Below, piece by piece: positions 9,031 through 18,800 of a stretch of DNA of 64,000 nt. Below the pieces are notes generated by a model that saw only the letters and a program-made list of their open reading frames with translations, made no database searches and was not told the origin of the DNA. A program made the position numbers and the translations under genes. Source of the stretch: Planctomyces sp. SH-PL14 (GTDB lineage: Bacteria; Planctomycetota; Planctomycetia; Planctomycetales; Planctomycetaceae); contig NZ_CP011270.1 of NCBI RefSeq assembly GCF_001610835.1, positions 4,606,001 through 4,670,000 on the forward strand. Reading direction: 5' to 3'. Each line of letters begins with the position of its first letter. The stretch's first letter is position 1.

Positions 9031-9641
9031 CGAAGGGAGCAAGGGACCGCTGAAAGCTGCCAGCCGTCAGTTTTCAGCGGTCAGCCCGAAGGGGCGCCAG
9101 GGAGGAATCGGAGGGGAATCGGGGAAGGCGACGGCCCCCTTCAGCGAGCCGGACGGCAACAGTGCCGCAAAGCTCGCCGGGGGGATGACCAGGGAGGGGC
9201 GAGGGGGCGGCAGGGGGACGCGGCGGCCAGCCAAATCCTTAGCAGGCTGTGGAGTCTCTTCCCGGCGGCTGATCGCTGACGGCGGAAAGCAAACTACCCT
9301 CAGTCGACAGCTCCCCGCGGCACGCCAAATGCCTTCCTTCCCCACAGAGGGTCCCCGCCGAGTTGAATGTCGAGTGCCGCTACGGGTGATGCGGTAATCC
9401 AACACGCCCGCTAAGGCAAATTGAAACAGCATCAGGATTTTCGGCCGAAACGTTCCGGCCGCCGGCCGGCCCGGCAGTTGAGCCCGCCGTCCAGATAAGA
9501 ACGTCCAGACCACATCTCAGAGCCCATCCGAACCCGTATCCCCGCCGCCCCCCCCCCCCTTCGACCATACCCCGGCCCGATCGCCTGACCCGATCACCTG
9601 GATTGGTCCGATCACCTGGAACTGGGGAGCAGGAGTCCGTC
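9031..9641. other. Gap between gspF and the pseudopilin genes
   Basis: 611 bases without a credible gene. It contains a 9-base perfect hairpin, CCGCTGAAA at 9048-9056 with TTTCAGCGG at 9072-9080, lacking a T-run, and a C-rich run near 9541-9560. A promoter for the pseudopilin genes probably lies here; direct repeats of GATCACCTGG occur at 9592-9620 just before the first gene. Confidence 0.45.
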
Positions 9642-10721
9642 ATGCGATCGACCCTCAGGACGTCCCACTCAACTCGCCCGGCACAGCTCGGCTCCCGATC
9701 GGCCTTCACGCTGATCGAGCTGATCGTGGTGATCATGATCATCGCCATCCTGTCGAGCCTGCTCATGGTCGGCGTTCAGTCGGCCGTCGGACGGGCCCGG
9801 GAGGCGGCGGTCGGCGTGGACGTCAAGAACCTGGAGCAGGGGATCAAGGAGTTCCAGTCCAAGTTCAGCGTGTCGGAGCCCCCCCCCAGCGCGCTCATCC
9901 TGTTTGAAGACGCGGATGACTGGGCGGACTTTACGGCGGGCATGAACACCCAGCAGAACGTGGCGCTGATCCGTCGCCTCTGGCCGAGCTTCCTGAAGAG
10001 CAACGGCAAGCCGGACATCAACAACGACGGCATGGTCAACGGCAGCGACAACATCGATATCAACGGCAACGGCACCATCGATACTACCCCCATCCGGCTG
10101 AACGGCGCGGAGTGCCTGGTGTTCTTCCTGGGCGGGATCATGGAGATCGACGGGTCGAACTACATCCCCCGCGGCTTCTCGACGAATCCGCTCAATCCGT
10201 TCTATCGCCCGGCGATGCCGACCGATTCGTGGGGAACCCGGATCGGCCCGTTCACGGAGTTCCGTCCGTCGCGGCTGGCGGATGACCCGTTCGGGGGAAC
10301 GGATGGCATGCCGGTCTACCGCGATGCCTTTCCGAACAGCATCACCCCCTATCAGTACTTCAGCTCCTATGGCGGCCGCGGGTACCGGTTGTCGGGCTTT
10401 GACGGCGTCTCCAGCACGACCGCCGAACAGCTCGATGACGAGGTCCTCTGGATCGACGCCACGACCCCCACGCTGCGGTCCGTCTATCTGCAGAAGGACA
10501 ACAACTATTCCATGGGGGGAACGGCGGCGATTACGGGAGCCGCCTGGAACCCGAAGGGTTTCCAGATTATCTCCGCCGGAGCGGATGGTCAGTGGGGCGT
10601 CGGCGGGCTCTACAAGGAGGCCGGGATTCCGACCGACGGAACGGGGGCGTACCGTCAGTATTCGGCCCGTTCCCCGGAGCTGGACAACATCACCAACTTC
10701 AAGGGTGGACGGTTGAACTGA
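9642..10721 (+). CDS. GspG-like pseudopilin with acidic Ca-loop-like motif
   Basis: A 359-residue prepilin-like protein. A basic leader ends in SRSA, followed by FTLIELIVVIMIIAI, so peptidase cleavage would be A/F rather than the usual G/F; the conserved Glu at mature position 5 is present. The GspG-type body includes an insertion near residues 122-145 with DINNDGMVNGSDNIDINGNG, resembling calcium-binding loops. The ATG at 9642 follows AGGAG (9630-9634) and removes an implausible upstream TTG extension. It is longer than typical GspG (~140 residues). First of a run of pseudopilin genes. Confidence 0.85.
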   Translation: MRSTLRTSHSTRPAQLGSRSAFTLIELIVVIMIIAILSSLLMVGVQSAVGRAREAAVGVDVKNLEQGIKEFQSKFSVSEPPPSALILFEDADDWADFTAGMNTQQNVALIRRLWPSFLKSNGKPDINNDGMVNGSDNIDINGNGTIDTTPIRLNGAECLVFFLGGIMEIDGSNYIPRGFSTNPLNPFYRPAMPTDSWGTRIGPFTEFRPSRLADDPFGGTDGMPVYRDAFPNSITPYQYFSSYGGRGYRLSGFDGVSSTTAEQLDDEVLWIDATTPTLRSVYLQKDNNYSMGGTAAITGAAWNPKGFQIISAGADGQWGVGGLYKEAGIPTDGTGAYRQYSARSPELDNITNFKGGRLN

Positions 10722-10760
10722 GCCGGGTTGAAGGCAGTCACTCGATCGGTGGACAGATTT

Positions 10761-11705
10761 ATGCAGGCGACAAGAACATCCCGCGCTCTCGCACGCTCCG
10801 GCGGATTCACGCTGGTCGAGCTGCTCGTCGTCATGGTGATCATCGCCATCCTGGCGGGCCTGGGGATCGGATTGCTGGGGACCTCGGGGACGCAGGCCCG
10901 CGTTGCGCAGACGCAGACGACGCTCAAGTACATGGATGCGATCATGGGGCAGCGGACGGAAGCCTTCCGGGCGACCGACCTGACCAAGATCGTCGAGCAG
11001 TTCGAGAAGGCCTATGAGGCCGCCAACATGGGAGCCGCGTTTACGGCCCAGGACCGGAAGGCGGCGGAGATCCTGGTTCGAAAGAACCTCTTCCGACAGC
11101 TGTTTCCGACGAAGATCGAAGATCTCTACGGAATGGATGGGGTCTCCGGAACCTGGGACGATCACCCGCAGGCCATGACCGTCAGCGGCTACACGGAGCC
11201 GGAGCTCCTGTACTGGGCCCTGACCGAGGGGACGGCCTATGGGCTGTCTCCCGCCACTCTCGACGGGCTGCCGTCGTCGTCGATCGCGCAGAGCGCCAAC
11301 GGTCGCAACATCCTGGTCGACGCCTGGGGAACGCCGATTCAATTGTTCCGCTGGCCGACCGGGCTGATGTCGAGCGCCAACCGCGCCTATGCGAAGGCCC
11401 TCATCCCCGGACTTCCCTCCACGACCAACAAGGACCCGGACGATCCCCTGGGCGTGCTGGAGAAGAACAAGAGGTTCTCCAACTTCGCCACGCCGCCGGT
11501 CTCCACGTTCGATCTCCGCCTCGCCATGTCGACGATCAGTGCCAAGGCCTTCAGCGAGGCGGACTACCACGAACGGCAGGCCTTTCACACGCCGCTGCTG
11601 GTCTCGGCCGGTCCCGATCGCGGCATGGGGATCACGGGGGATCATGCCGATAACGTCGACGCGGCGACGGTCTCTGACAACATCACCAACCGGCAGGGGA
11701 GATAG
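10761..11705 (+). CDS. Type II secretion-like pseudopilin
   Basis: A 314-residue prepilin: leader MQATRTSRALARSG, then FTLVELLVVMVIIAILAGLGIG with cleavage G/F and Glu5. The remaining body is not similar to a named family in my recognition, but contains YSLSPA/YGLSPATLD-like loops and a Lys/Arg-rich end. A TTG at 10728 would add 11 residues; ATG 10761 is preferred because GGTGG lies about 9 bases upstream and the leader then has normal length. It follows the GspG-like gene closely and sits 3 bases before the next pseudopilin gene, so the three are probably co-transcribed. Confidence 0.8.
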   Translation: MQATRTSRALARSGGFTLVELLVVMVIIAILAGLGIGLLGTSGTQARVAQTQTTLKYMDAIMGQRTEAFRATDLTKIVEQFEKAYEAANMGAAFTAQDRKAAEILVRKNLFRQLFPTKIEDLYGMDGVSGTWDDHPQAMTVSGYTEPELLYWALTEGTAYGLSPATLDGLPSSSIAQSANGRNILVDAWGTPIQLFRWPTGLMSSANRAYAKALIPGLPSTTNKDPDDPLGVLEKNKRFSNFATPPVSTFDLRLAMSTISAKAFSEADYHERQAFHTPLLVSAGPDRGMGITGDHADNVDAATVSDNITNRQGR

Positions 11706-11708
11706 GCC

Positions 11709-12785
11709 ATGAGAATGCTGACTCCCACGCTCGAAGCGTCATCGCGTCGCCGCGGTTTCACGCTGGTCGAGATGCTGATCGCCATCACGATCTTCGCCAT
11801 CCTGGCGACGATTGCGATCGGTTCGTTCAGCGAGCTCGGCGGAGACCGGGTCCCTGCCGCGGCCCGGCAGCTCCGCGGCATGATCGCCGGCGCCCAGAGC
11901 CGGGCGGTCAAGGACCGTGCGGCCCGAGGGCTGCGGTTGCTGCTCGATACGAACCTGTCGACCGGCACCGACACCATCTATCTCACGAGCCTCGTCTACG
12001 TCGGCGCCAATACCGACGTGGTCGGCAAGCTGCGGGACAACGGAGACATTCCCGCCACGCCGTTCCATCCTCAGCGAACCGTCAAGCTGATGCCGGACGG
12101 CCTGGGGTGGGAGATCCGCCAGGACAACAACGAGACGATCCTCTGGGATTCGTTGCGGACGGGCGGAAACGCCCGGAAGGGGGACCGGGTCTATCTCCAG
12201 TGGCCGAGCCTTCCTCCGCGCCGGCCGTTCGATCCGCCGATCGACGACGAACTCCCCTACCAGGAACGGGTGTTCTACATCAACGACATCTATGACGACG
12301 GCGGCGAGACGAAGATCCGCGTGAGCGGACCCGAGCCTCCGATCACGCTCGATGGAGAGATCCGCTACCGCCTGGAGCTCGCCCCGGAAGTTCTGCCCAA
12401 CAGTGAGCCGGTCACGCTCCCCCGCGGGACGGTGATCGACGTCAACGCGTCCAAGATTCCCAACGCGGTTCTGGCGTCGGATATCCCCAAGGGGTATGTC
12501 GACGTCCTGTTCACTCCGCGCGGCGAGATTCAGGGATCGATGGCGGGGCAGGGGATGGTTCACTTCTACGTGGGCGAACTCGGAGACAGCCAGAATGACC
12601 GGATCGTCTCCCCCATGGAAACGCCGCGGGTGATCGATGGAAATGCCAGTTCGCCGACGACGGGTCCGCAGCGTCTCGTCTCTCTGATTCCTGCCACGGG
12701 GCAGGTCCTCGCCTCCGAATACATCCAGTCGACGAACAGCCTGGACCGTTTCGGTCAGTCCATTTACGGAAGAGAGTCCAAGTGA
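11709..12785 (+). CDS. GspH-like minor pseudopilin
   Basis: A 358-residue prepilin with leader ending SRRRG, then FTLVEMLIAITIFAILATIAIG. The following AARQLRGMIAGAQSRAVKDRAARGLRLLLD resembles the GspH/FimT helix-turn after the transmembrane helix (typically L...aRs.Ai.r...v.l). The rest is a long beta-rich domain absent from classical GspH, which is ~170-200 residues. The stop codon overlaps the next start (TGATG), which implies translational coupling with the GspI-like gene. Confidence 0.8.
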   Translation: MRMLTPTLEASSRRRGFTLVEMLIAITIFAILATIAIGSFSELGGDRVPAAARQLRGMIAGAQSRAVKDRAARGLRLLLDTNLSTGTDTIYLTSLVYVGANTDVVGKLRDNGDIPATPFHPQRTVKLMPDGLGWEIRQDNNETILWDSLRTGGNARKGDRVYLQWPSLPPRRPFDPPIDDELPYQERVFYINDIYDDGGETKIRVSGPEPPITLDGEIRYRLELAPEVLPNSEPVTLPRGTVIDVNASKIPNAVLASDIPKGYVDVLFTPRGEIQGSMAGQGMVHFYVGELGDSQNDRIVSPMETPRVIDGNASSPTTGPQRLVSLIPATGQVLASEYIQSTNSLDRFGQSIYGRESK

Positions 12786-13948
12786 TGATCCGCTCTCTTC
12801 CCCCGCAGGTGTCTCCCCGTCGCGGAGCGACGTTGACGGAGGTGCTGATGGCGATCTTCGTCATGAGCATCGGGGTCGTCTCCGTCATCACGCTGTTTCC
12901 GCTGGCGATCCTCCGGGCCGTCCACGCGACGCAGCTGACGAACTCGAAGGTTCTGGAACAGAACATCGAGGAGTTTCTGCACGCCAATCCCTGGATGTGG
13001 CGTGGGTCGCCGGTCGATCCGAAGCTGAACTCGACGGACACTGAGTTCGTCAAACCTTGCGTCATCGATCCGCTCGGCAAGCCGGTCATGGGGACGTACT
13101 ACCCGGCCTACGGCCGGCAGTTCGGCAACCGCGGCAGCGGAAGTGTTCCGACGGACTGCATTCGGCGGATCAGTCCCTTCGCCCAGTTGACCAACAACGC
13201 GGGGACAGCGGTCAATCCGTCTTACGAGACGGCCGCGGAGAACGTCGACTGGCCCGTCACGGATCACACCTGGCTGGACGCGGGAATCTGCGCCCTGCCG
13301 GACTCGTGGAATACCGTCGCGGACGACATCCCGGAGGCGATCTCGGCCACGGAGGTCGATTTTTCGGCGGCCGGTCCCGCGCTCGGGGCGAGCGGCGGGA
13401 ACGTGCGGCTGACGCTGATCTCGCTGGATGGGACCCGGAGCATCACCCGGCTCGGAACGACGAACAACTACAAGTTCACGAAGCTGGGAACGGAGCCCAA
13501 CATCCCCCTCCCCGATTTTGATCTCGCCAGTGTCGGACGGGCGGTCGTCGAGGCGAACGAGTCCCGCTACTCCTGGGTGATCACCTGTCCGTCGCCGGCG
13601 GACGCCCCTCCTCAGGCGAGTTGTGTCGTGTTCTTCCGCCGGGCCTTCGATCCGGACGAGGAGTTTGTCTACGACAATGGCGGATCGGCTCCGATGACCG
13701 CCACCTCCTCGACGGTCGACATCACGTGGGGAGCGGGGCAACCGGAACCCGTATTGCGCGAGGGGAACTACCTCTTCGACGCTCAGAACGCGATCTGGTA
13801 CCGCATCCGGTCCTACACCATCACGGAAACCGGCACGACCGGGAGTGCCACGATTGAACTCGATCGGCCCGCTCGCAAGCCCGCCACCATGGTGATGCTT
13901 CCGCACGGTCTCGTCCATGTCTTCGACCTCGAGGTCCGGGGTCAATAA
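12785..13948 (+). CDS. GspI/PilV-like minor pseudopilin
   Basis: A 387-residue prepilin-like protein. The N-terminus SPRRG/ATLTEVLMAIFVMSIGVVSVITLFPLAI has the G cleavage site, Ala in place of the usual first Phe, and Glu5; this TEVLMA...G...V pattern resembles GspI/PilV. The downstream region is a large extracytoplasmic domain, roughly three times the normal GspI length. A GTG at 12782 is also possible, but the ATG at 12785 overlaps the previous stop by one base. Its own stop overlaps the next start in the same way. Confidence 0.78.
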   Translation: MIRSLPPQVSPRRGATLTEVLMAIFVMSIGVVSVITLFPLAILRAVHATQLTNSKVLEQNIEEFLHANPWMWRGSPVDPKLNSTDTEFVKPCVIDPLGKPVMGTYYPAYGRQFGNRGSGSVPTDCIRRISPFAQLTNNAGTAVNPSYETAAENVDWPVTDHTWLDAGICALPDSWNTVADDIPEAISATEVDFSAAGPALGASGGNVRLTLISLDGTRSITRLGTTNNYKFTKLGTEPNIPLPDFDLASVGRAVVEANESRYSWVITCPSPADAPPQASCVVFFRRAFDPDEEFVYDNGGSAPMTATSSTVDITWGAGQPEPVLREGNYLFDAQNAIWYRIRSYTITETGTTGSATIELDRPARKPATMVMLPHGLVHVFDLEVRGQ

Positions 13949-15672
13949 TGAGCCATCCTCGCATGCGTCACACGTCGAAGTTCCTCGCGCGGGCGGCCCA
14001 TCGGGGACGGGGCGGCTTTACGCTCGTCGAGATGCTCGTCTCGACGGCGCTCGTGCTCCTGATCATGGTGCTGTTCGCCCAGATCTACGGGGCCGCGGTC
14101 GGAACGCTGCGGGAACAGGAAGGGATCGCCAAGAACGACGCCAAGGCGCGGTCGGTCGTGACGATGCTCCGCAACGATCTGCGGGAACGCTCCTACCGGG
14201 AGATTCCGCTGGCGGTCAGCGATCCGCTCCGGGCGAGCGTGATCACCCGCGGAATCGTGCCGATTCATCCGCGCTGCATGGAAGTGAACGACGCGCAGCG
14301 GGGCTACTTCTACGTGTCCGAGAACGACCCGGGAAACGACTCGGACGACGTCCTGTCGTTCACGATGTTTCTCCGCCAGGAGCTGGGGCACTTTACGGGA
14401 CGGGTGGCTCAGGACACCTCCATGAGCGGGATTCCCAACCACCCGGACTCCGACGATGCGGTGGTCGGGGATGGCGTGACCTCCTCCCGGGCCGCGATCG
14501 TCACCTACTACATGCGGGACGGAAAGCTGCACCGCCGGATCAACCTGCTCCGCGATCCGCTGGTCATCCCGAATCCCTACAACACGGGGGATGCGGGAGC
14601 CGGGGCGCTGACCTGGCTGCCGGTCCAGCCCTCCAACGAGCCGACTCCCGACCAGATCGGACTGGGCAATCCGCTGTTCACGGCGGCCGATTTCACCGCC
14701 TGGTATCAGAACAACGCGCTGGCGGTCATGCAGAACGTCCCCCCGAGCGCGGTGTTTTCGAACCCGATGGCTCCCGATCAGCGGCGTCGGCTGCTGAGCG
14801 TGAAGTCGCTGGACAATTCGTCCCGCTACACGAATACGCCCGTCTCACTGCCGCTGTTTCGTGAGGGACACGTCTCACCCTCCGGCAACCCGTCGGGAGA
14901 GTTCACGGGGACGACGTTCATCGGCCGGTCGGCGCTCTCGGGCAACCGGACCGGGGAAGACATCGTTCTGTCCGGCGTCGTCGGTTTCGACGTCAAGGTG
15001 TGGGAACAGCAGGACGGCAATGCGAACGGCACCCGCGAAGCGAACTTCGAAGGGGTTCAGCGGAGCGGGCGATTTGTCGACCTGGGCCACGGTGCACTGA
15101 CGGATGGAACGACCAAGGGGCCGTTCGGCGACTCCGTTCCGTCCGGAACTCCGACGAATTCGACCTGGGGGCGGAACTCCACCAGCACCTACGGCCCGGG
15201 GGGCCCCTCGGGCAACCGGGTGTTCGACACGTGGCATCCGCTCGCGCCGACGGGCAACTTCCCCGGCGCTCCCCCGTCGACGTCCCCGGCGCCGACTACG
15301 CCGGAAGCGATCTCTCCGCCGTTCTATCCCCTGAAGATCGCCCCGGACAAATCGACCGCCGCGCTCTCCTGGGGGGCGAACAGCGCGATCACCGTCACGG
15401 GAACGGACTGGACCGCGCATCAGGTCTACTTCCCCTGGGCGTTCCGCGGCGACTATTCGATCGGGTACCGGGCCACGACCAGCGGCAATACGGGAACCCG
15501 CGAGCCCGTCTGGAGCCGCATTCCGGGCGACAAAGTCCTGGACGGCGGTGTCACGTGGGAATGCTTCGACAACCGCATCGGCCTGACGGCGATGCGGATC
15601 ACGATTCGATTTGTCGATCCGGGAAGCAACCTGATCCGTCAGGTGACCCTGGATCATTCGTTTTTGGATTAA
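13948..15672 (+). CDS. GspJ/PilW-like minor pseudopilin
   Basis: A 574-residue prepilin-like protein: leader MSHPRMRHTS...GRGG, then FTLVEMLVSTALVLLIMVLFAQIYGA, matching the GspJ/PilW pattern, followed by a helix rich in RSVVTMLRNDLRERSYRE. The extracytoplasmic part includes a long Ser/Thr/Pro/Gly-rich section around residues 370-460. It ends ..ITIRFVDPGSNLIRQVTLDHSF, reminiscent of the GspJ C-terminal strand. Start overlaps the previous stop (TAATG). Size is about twice that of ordinary GspJ. Confidence 0.8.
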   Translation: MSHPRMRHTSKFLARAAHRGRGGFTLVEMLVSTALVLLIMVLFAQIYGAAVGTLREQEGIAKNDAKARSVVTMLRNDLRERSYREIPLAVSDPLRASVITRGIVPIHPRCMEVNDAQRGYFYVSENDPGNDSDDVLSFTMFLRQELGHFTGRVAQDTSMSGIPNHPDSDDAVVGDGVTSSRAAIVTYYMRDGKLHRRINLLRDPLVIPNPYNTGDAGAGALTWLPVQPSNEPTPDQIGLGNPLFTAADFTAWYQNNALAVMQNVPPSAVFSNPMAPDQRRRLLSVKSLDNSSRYTNTPVSLPLFREGHVSPSGNPSGEFTGTTFIGRSALSGNRTGEDIVLSGVVGFDVKVWEQQDGNANGTREANFEGVQRSGRFVDLGHGALTDGTTKGPFGDSVPSGTPTNSTWGRNSTSTYGPGGPSGNRVFDTWHPLAPTGNFPGAPPSTSPAPTTPEAISPPFYPLKIAPDKSTAALSWGANSAITVTGTDWTAHQVYFPWAFRGDYSIGYRATTSGNTGTREPVWSRIPGDKVLDGGVTWECFDNRIGLTAMRITIRFVDPGSNLIRQVTLDHSFLD

Positions 15673-15816
15673 TGGTGGGTGCCGGAGACGAGGAAACAGG
15701 CAGGCCGGAAGGACAGGCGAGTCCCGTTCTTCCGGCGCTGCAAGCCTCGATGGCGAAAGCCGGCCGGCCACCCGCTCCCTGTTTCACCTTGTGCGGGCGC
15801 TCAAGGGACGATCACT

Positions 15817-18800
15817 ATGAACCGGACTAAAGAGAGTCGTCGCCGCTCGGGAGTTCCGCTCCCAGGAGCAGGAGCACGCCGCAAAGCGGACGCACGCCGC
15901 ACAGCGGGAGCAGGCCGCGGAGCGGAAGCGCGCCGCGGGGGAGCGGTCATTGTCGTGGTGCTGGCCCTGATGGCGATGCTCGCCTTCCTGGGTCTGTTCT
16001 TCTACGACTTCGTGCAGGTCGAGGCCAATACGGCGGAGAACTTCTCCCAGGTCGTCGAGCCGCTGGGGGGGATCGATCCGGAGTCGCTGATCAACAATGG
16101 TCTGTCGCAGATCATTGTCCATCCGGATGACGACGCCGTGGCGCGAGGCAGCGTGCTCGACGGCGGAAAGCTCGGGCTTCTGCCGCACATCCTGGGAACC
16201 ATCAAGAAGTCGGGCACCGTCCTGAAGCCGCACGACTATGAGCTGCGGAACGGGCGCGGGATCCGGGTCATTCCCGGGACGAATCCGGGCGACCCGCCGC
16301 AGTTCGTCTACACGGGAAACGATCTGAACCCGAATCCGCCGACCTCCACGCCTGGCGTCGGAACGTCTGATCCGGCTCTGGTTCTGAATCGGAGTGCGGC
16401 GGCGAACCCGGCGAGCGGATCGGGGGTGCGGCTGGCGGACACCGATTTCAGCTATGAGCCGGACGTGGGCTACACCTATCCGGACGTGACCTCGCTGTTT
16501 CTCTCGACGGAGTATCTGCAGTCGGAGGACACGAACAACAACGGCATCCAGGATGGCGGGGAAACGGACCTGAATGGAAGCGGCGCCTGGAACGCGAACG
16601 ACTTCATTGTTGTCGTCAAACCGAGCTTCATGGACCCGTCGGTCTTCCTCGCTTTGGATAACACCACGGCGAACTGGTACAACGCGGCGAGCACCAAGCG
16701 GTGGATGCTCCGGCCGCACAAGTCGCATCAGATTCCCAACACGACGACCGCTCGTTTCGTGGTCGACGAGTTCCCGGAGATCAAGACCACTCCGACGGCG
16801 CTGGCGCTCGGGCCCTGGACGAGCAGCGGCAAGAACTACGGCGGACTCGACGTGGATGCGGACGCGAACGGCGTCCGCGACTCGATCTACATCGACCTGG
16901 GGTTGCCGCCGCAGACACTGGCGGATGGGAGCGGGCGGGTTCTCGTTCCGATGTCGTTCTGGAAGATCGAAGACCTCAACGGCCTGATCGATCTGAACGC
17001 CGCGGGCAACATCGCGGACATCATCTACAAGAACCGGACCGATGGGGCCAAGACGGCGATCGATCTGTCGACGCCGACGACGGTCGACCTGATCGCCGAC
17101 GTTTACAACTCGGGCGGGAGCAACCGTTCGATCCATTACTCGCACTACGGATTGAGCCGCGCGGAAGTGAACCCGGCGTGGGCGCTGTGGGCCGTCCCTC
17201 CGACCGCTTCCGACGGCCGGACCCGCTGGAATGTCGCCTTCTACCGCTCGACGACGAACGCTACGTTCACGCGTCAGCAGATGCAGAACACGGAGCTGGC
17301 GATGCTCCTCATGGGCTCGTCGGTCTCCATGGAGCAGTCGATCTCGACCGGCTACAGCTTCACCGACAACCTCGATGACCTGCAGGGCCGCTACGGAGAC
17401 GCGAACCGCATTCTGAACACGCCGACGGGGAACTACGCGACGGCGGGCGATCCCAACACGGACGAAGACCTCGGCGAGGATGTCAACAACAACGGCATCC
17501 TGGACACGGGGGAAGACGTCAACGGGAACGGGATCCTGGATGGATACGCCGTCCCGCGGGGGATTCACCCGACCGACTCGTTCGGGACCGGGGGAATCAA
17601 CATCGACGTGACCGCCCGCGGGGCGCGTCAGCTGACCCTCCTTCCGGGGGGCCAGATCCCGATGCCGGGCTACAACGGCCGCTGGCAGGCCCAGCCGGCC
17701 ACGATGATGGGACAGAACTACCGCGATCTCTCCCTCGGCGGCTCCCTGCTGCTCCCCCCCGTGACCGGGGCGGCGCCGGCCGTCGTCGACCTGCGGCCGG
17801 ACGATCCGGGCGAAGTGAATCGCTACTCCTACACCTTTACGGAGCGGGACAACCTGTTCCGTCCGACGGAGATCGCGGCTCTGCATTTGAGCGACTTCGA
17901 CTACACGCGGGCGGCCATGTTCTCCCGCACGCGGCAGCTGGCTCCCTTCAACTTCAACATGTCCTCGTTCTCGCGGAACATCCGTCAGCAGTTCACGACC
18001 GAGAGTTGGGATCGGCGCGAGTTCTCGTTCCCCTACGATCCGAATCGGAACTTTGAGTTCAACGATCAGGACGGAAGCAACTATCGGTTCCCTCCGAAGT
18101 CGAACGGCACGGGAGCGTCCCGTCACGAACTGGGGACGCTCGTCAACAACGATCCGTTCCGCCCCGTCGTGCGGCGGCTGCTGACGACGTTCAGCATCCG
18201 CGACAACACGAATCCGCCGCTGCGGAATCGGGCCAATTTCCCGCAGCTTCCGCTGGAGCTGAATCGAATCCTGGATGAGAACGGCACGGTCCTGAAGGCG
18301 TTCGACAGCAACGGGAATCCGAACTTCCGCCAGCTGACGCCGCACCCGAATCTTCGGACGGCCAGCACGCCGGGGACGGTCGAGCCGGAGATGCTTCATC
18401 ACAACAACATCGATGACGTTTCCATCATCCCCGCCATTATCCCCACCCATCCCGTCCGTCAGTACAACCTGTGGGGGACGACCCCGGGCGATCCGACCGG
18501 CCCCTATGTCCAGGAGTGGTGGGCGCGGTATGACCGCCAGCGCCTGGCGCGGGACATCTATGTCCTTCTGGCGGTGCTTTGCAATCCGACGACGACCAAC
18601 CCCATGACGACTCCCATGGATCCCGTCGTGGCGAAGGAAATGGCCCAGTTCGCGGTCAACTACGTCGACGCGTTCGACCCGGACGATGTCATCACCCGCT
18701 TCGAGTACGACCCGGACCTGTCGGACGGCTGGAACCTCACCCCGTCGTACTATTCTTCGAACCAGTATTTCGTCAACGGCGTGGAAGCCCAGCAGCTGAC

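Noticed and set aside
9541-9560. C-run as a possible slippage site or phase-variable promoter
   Set aside because: A single C tract not in a promoter I can define; likely background in this GC-rich genome.
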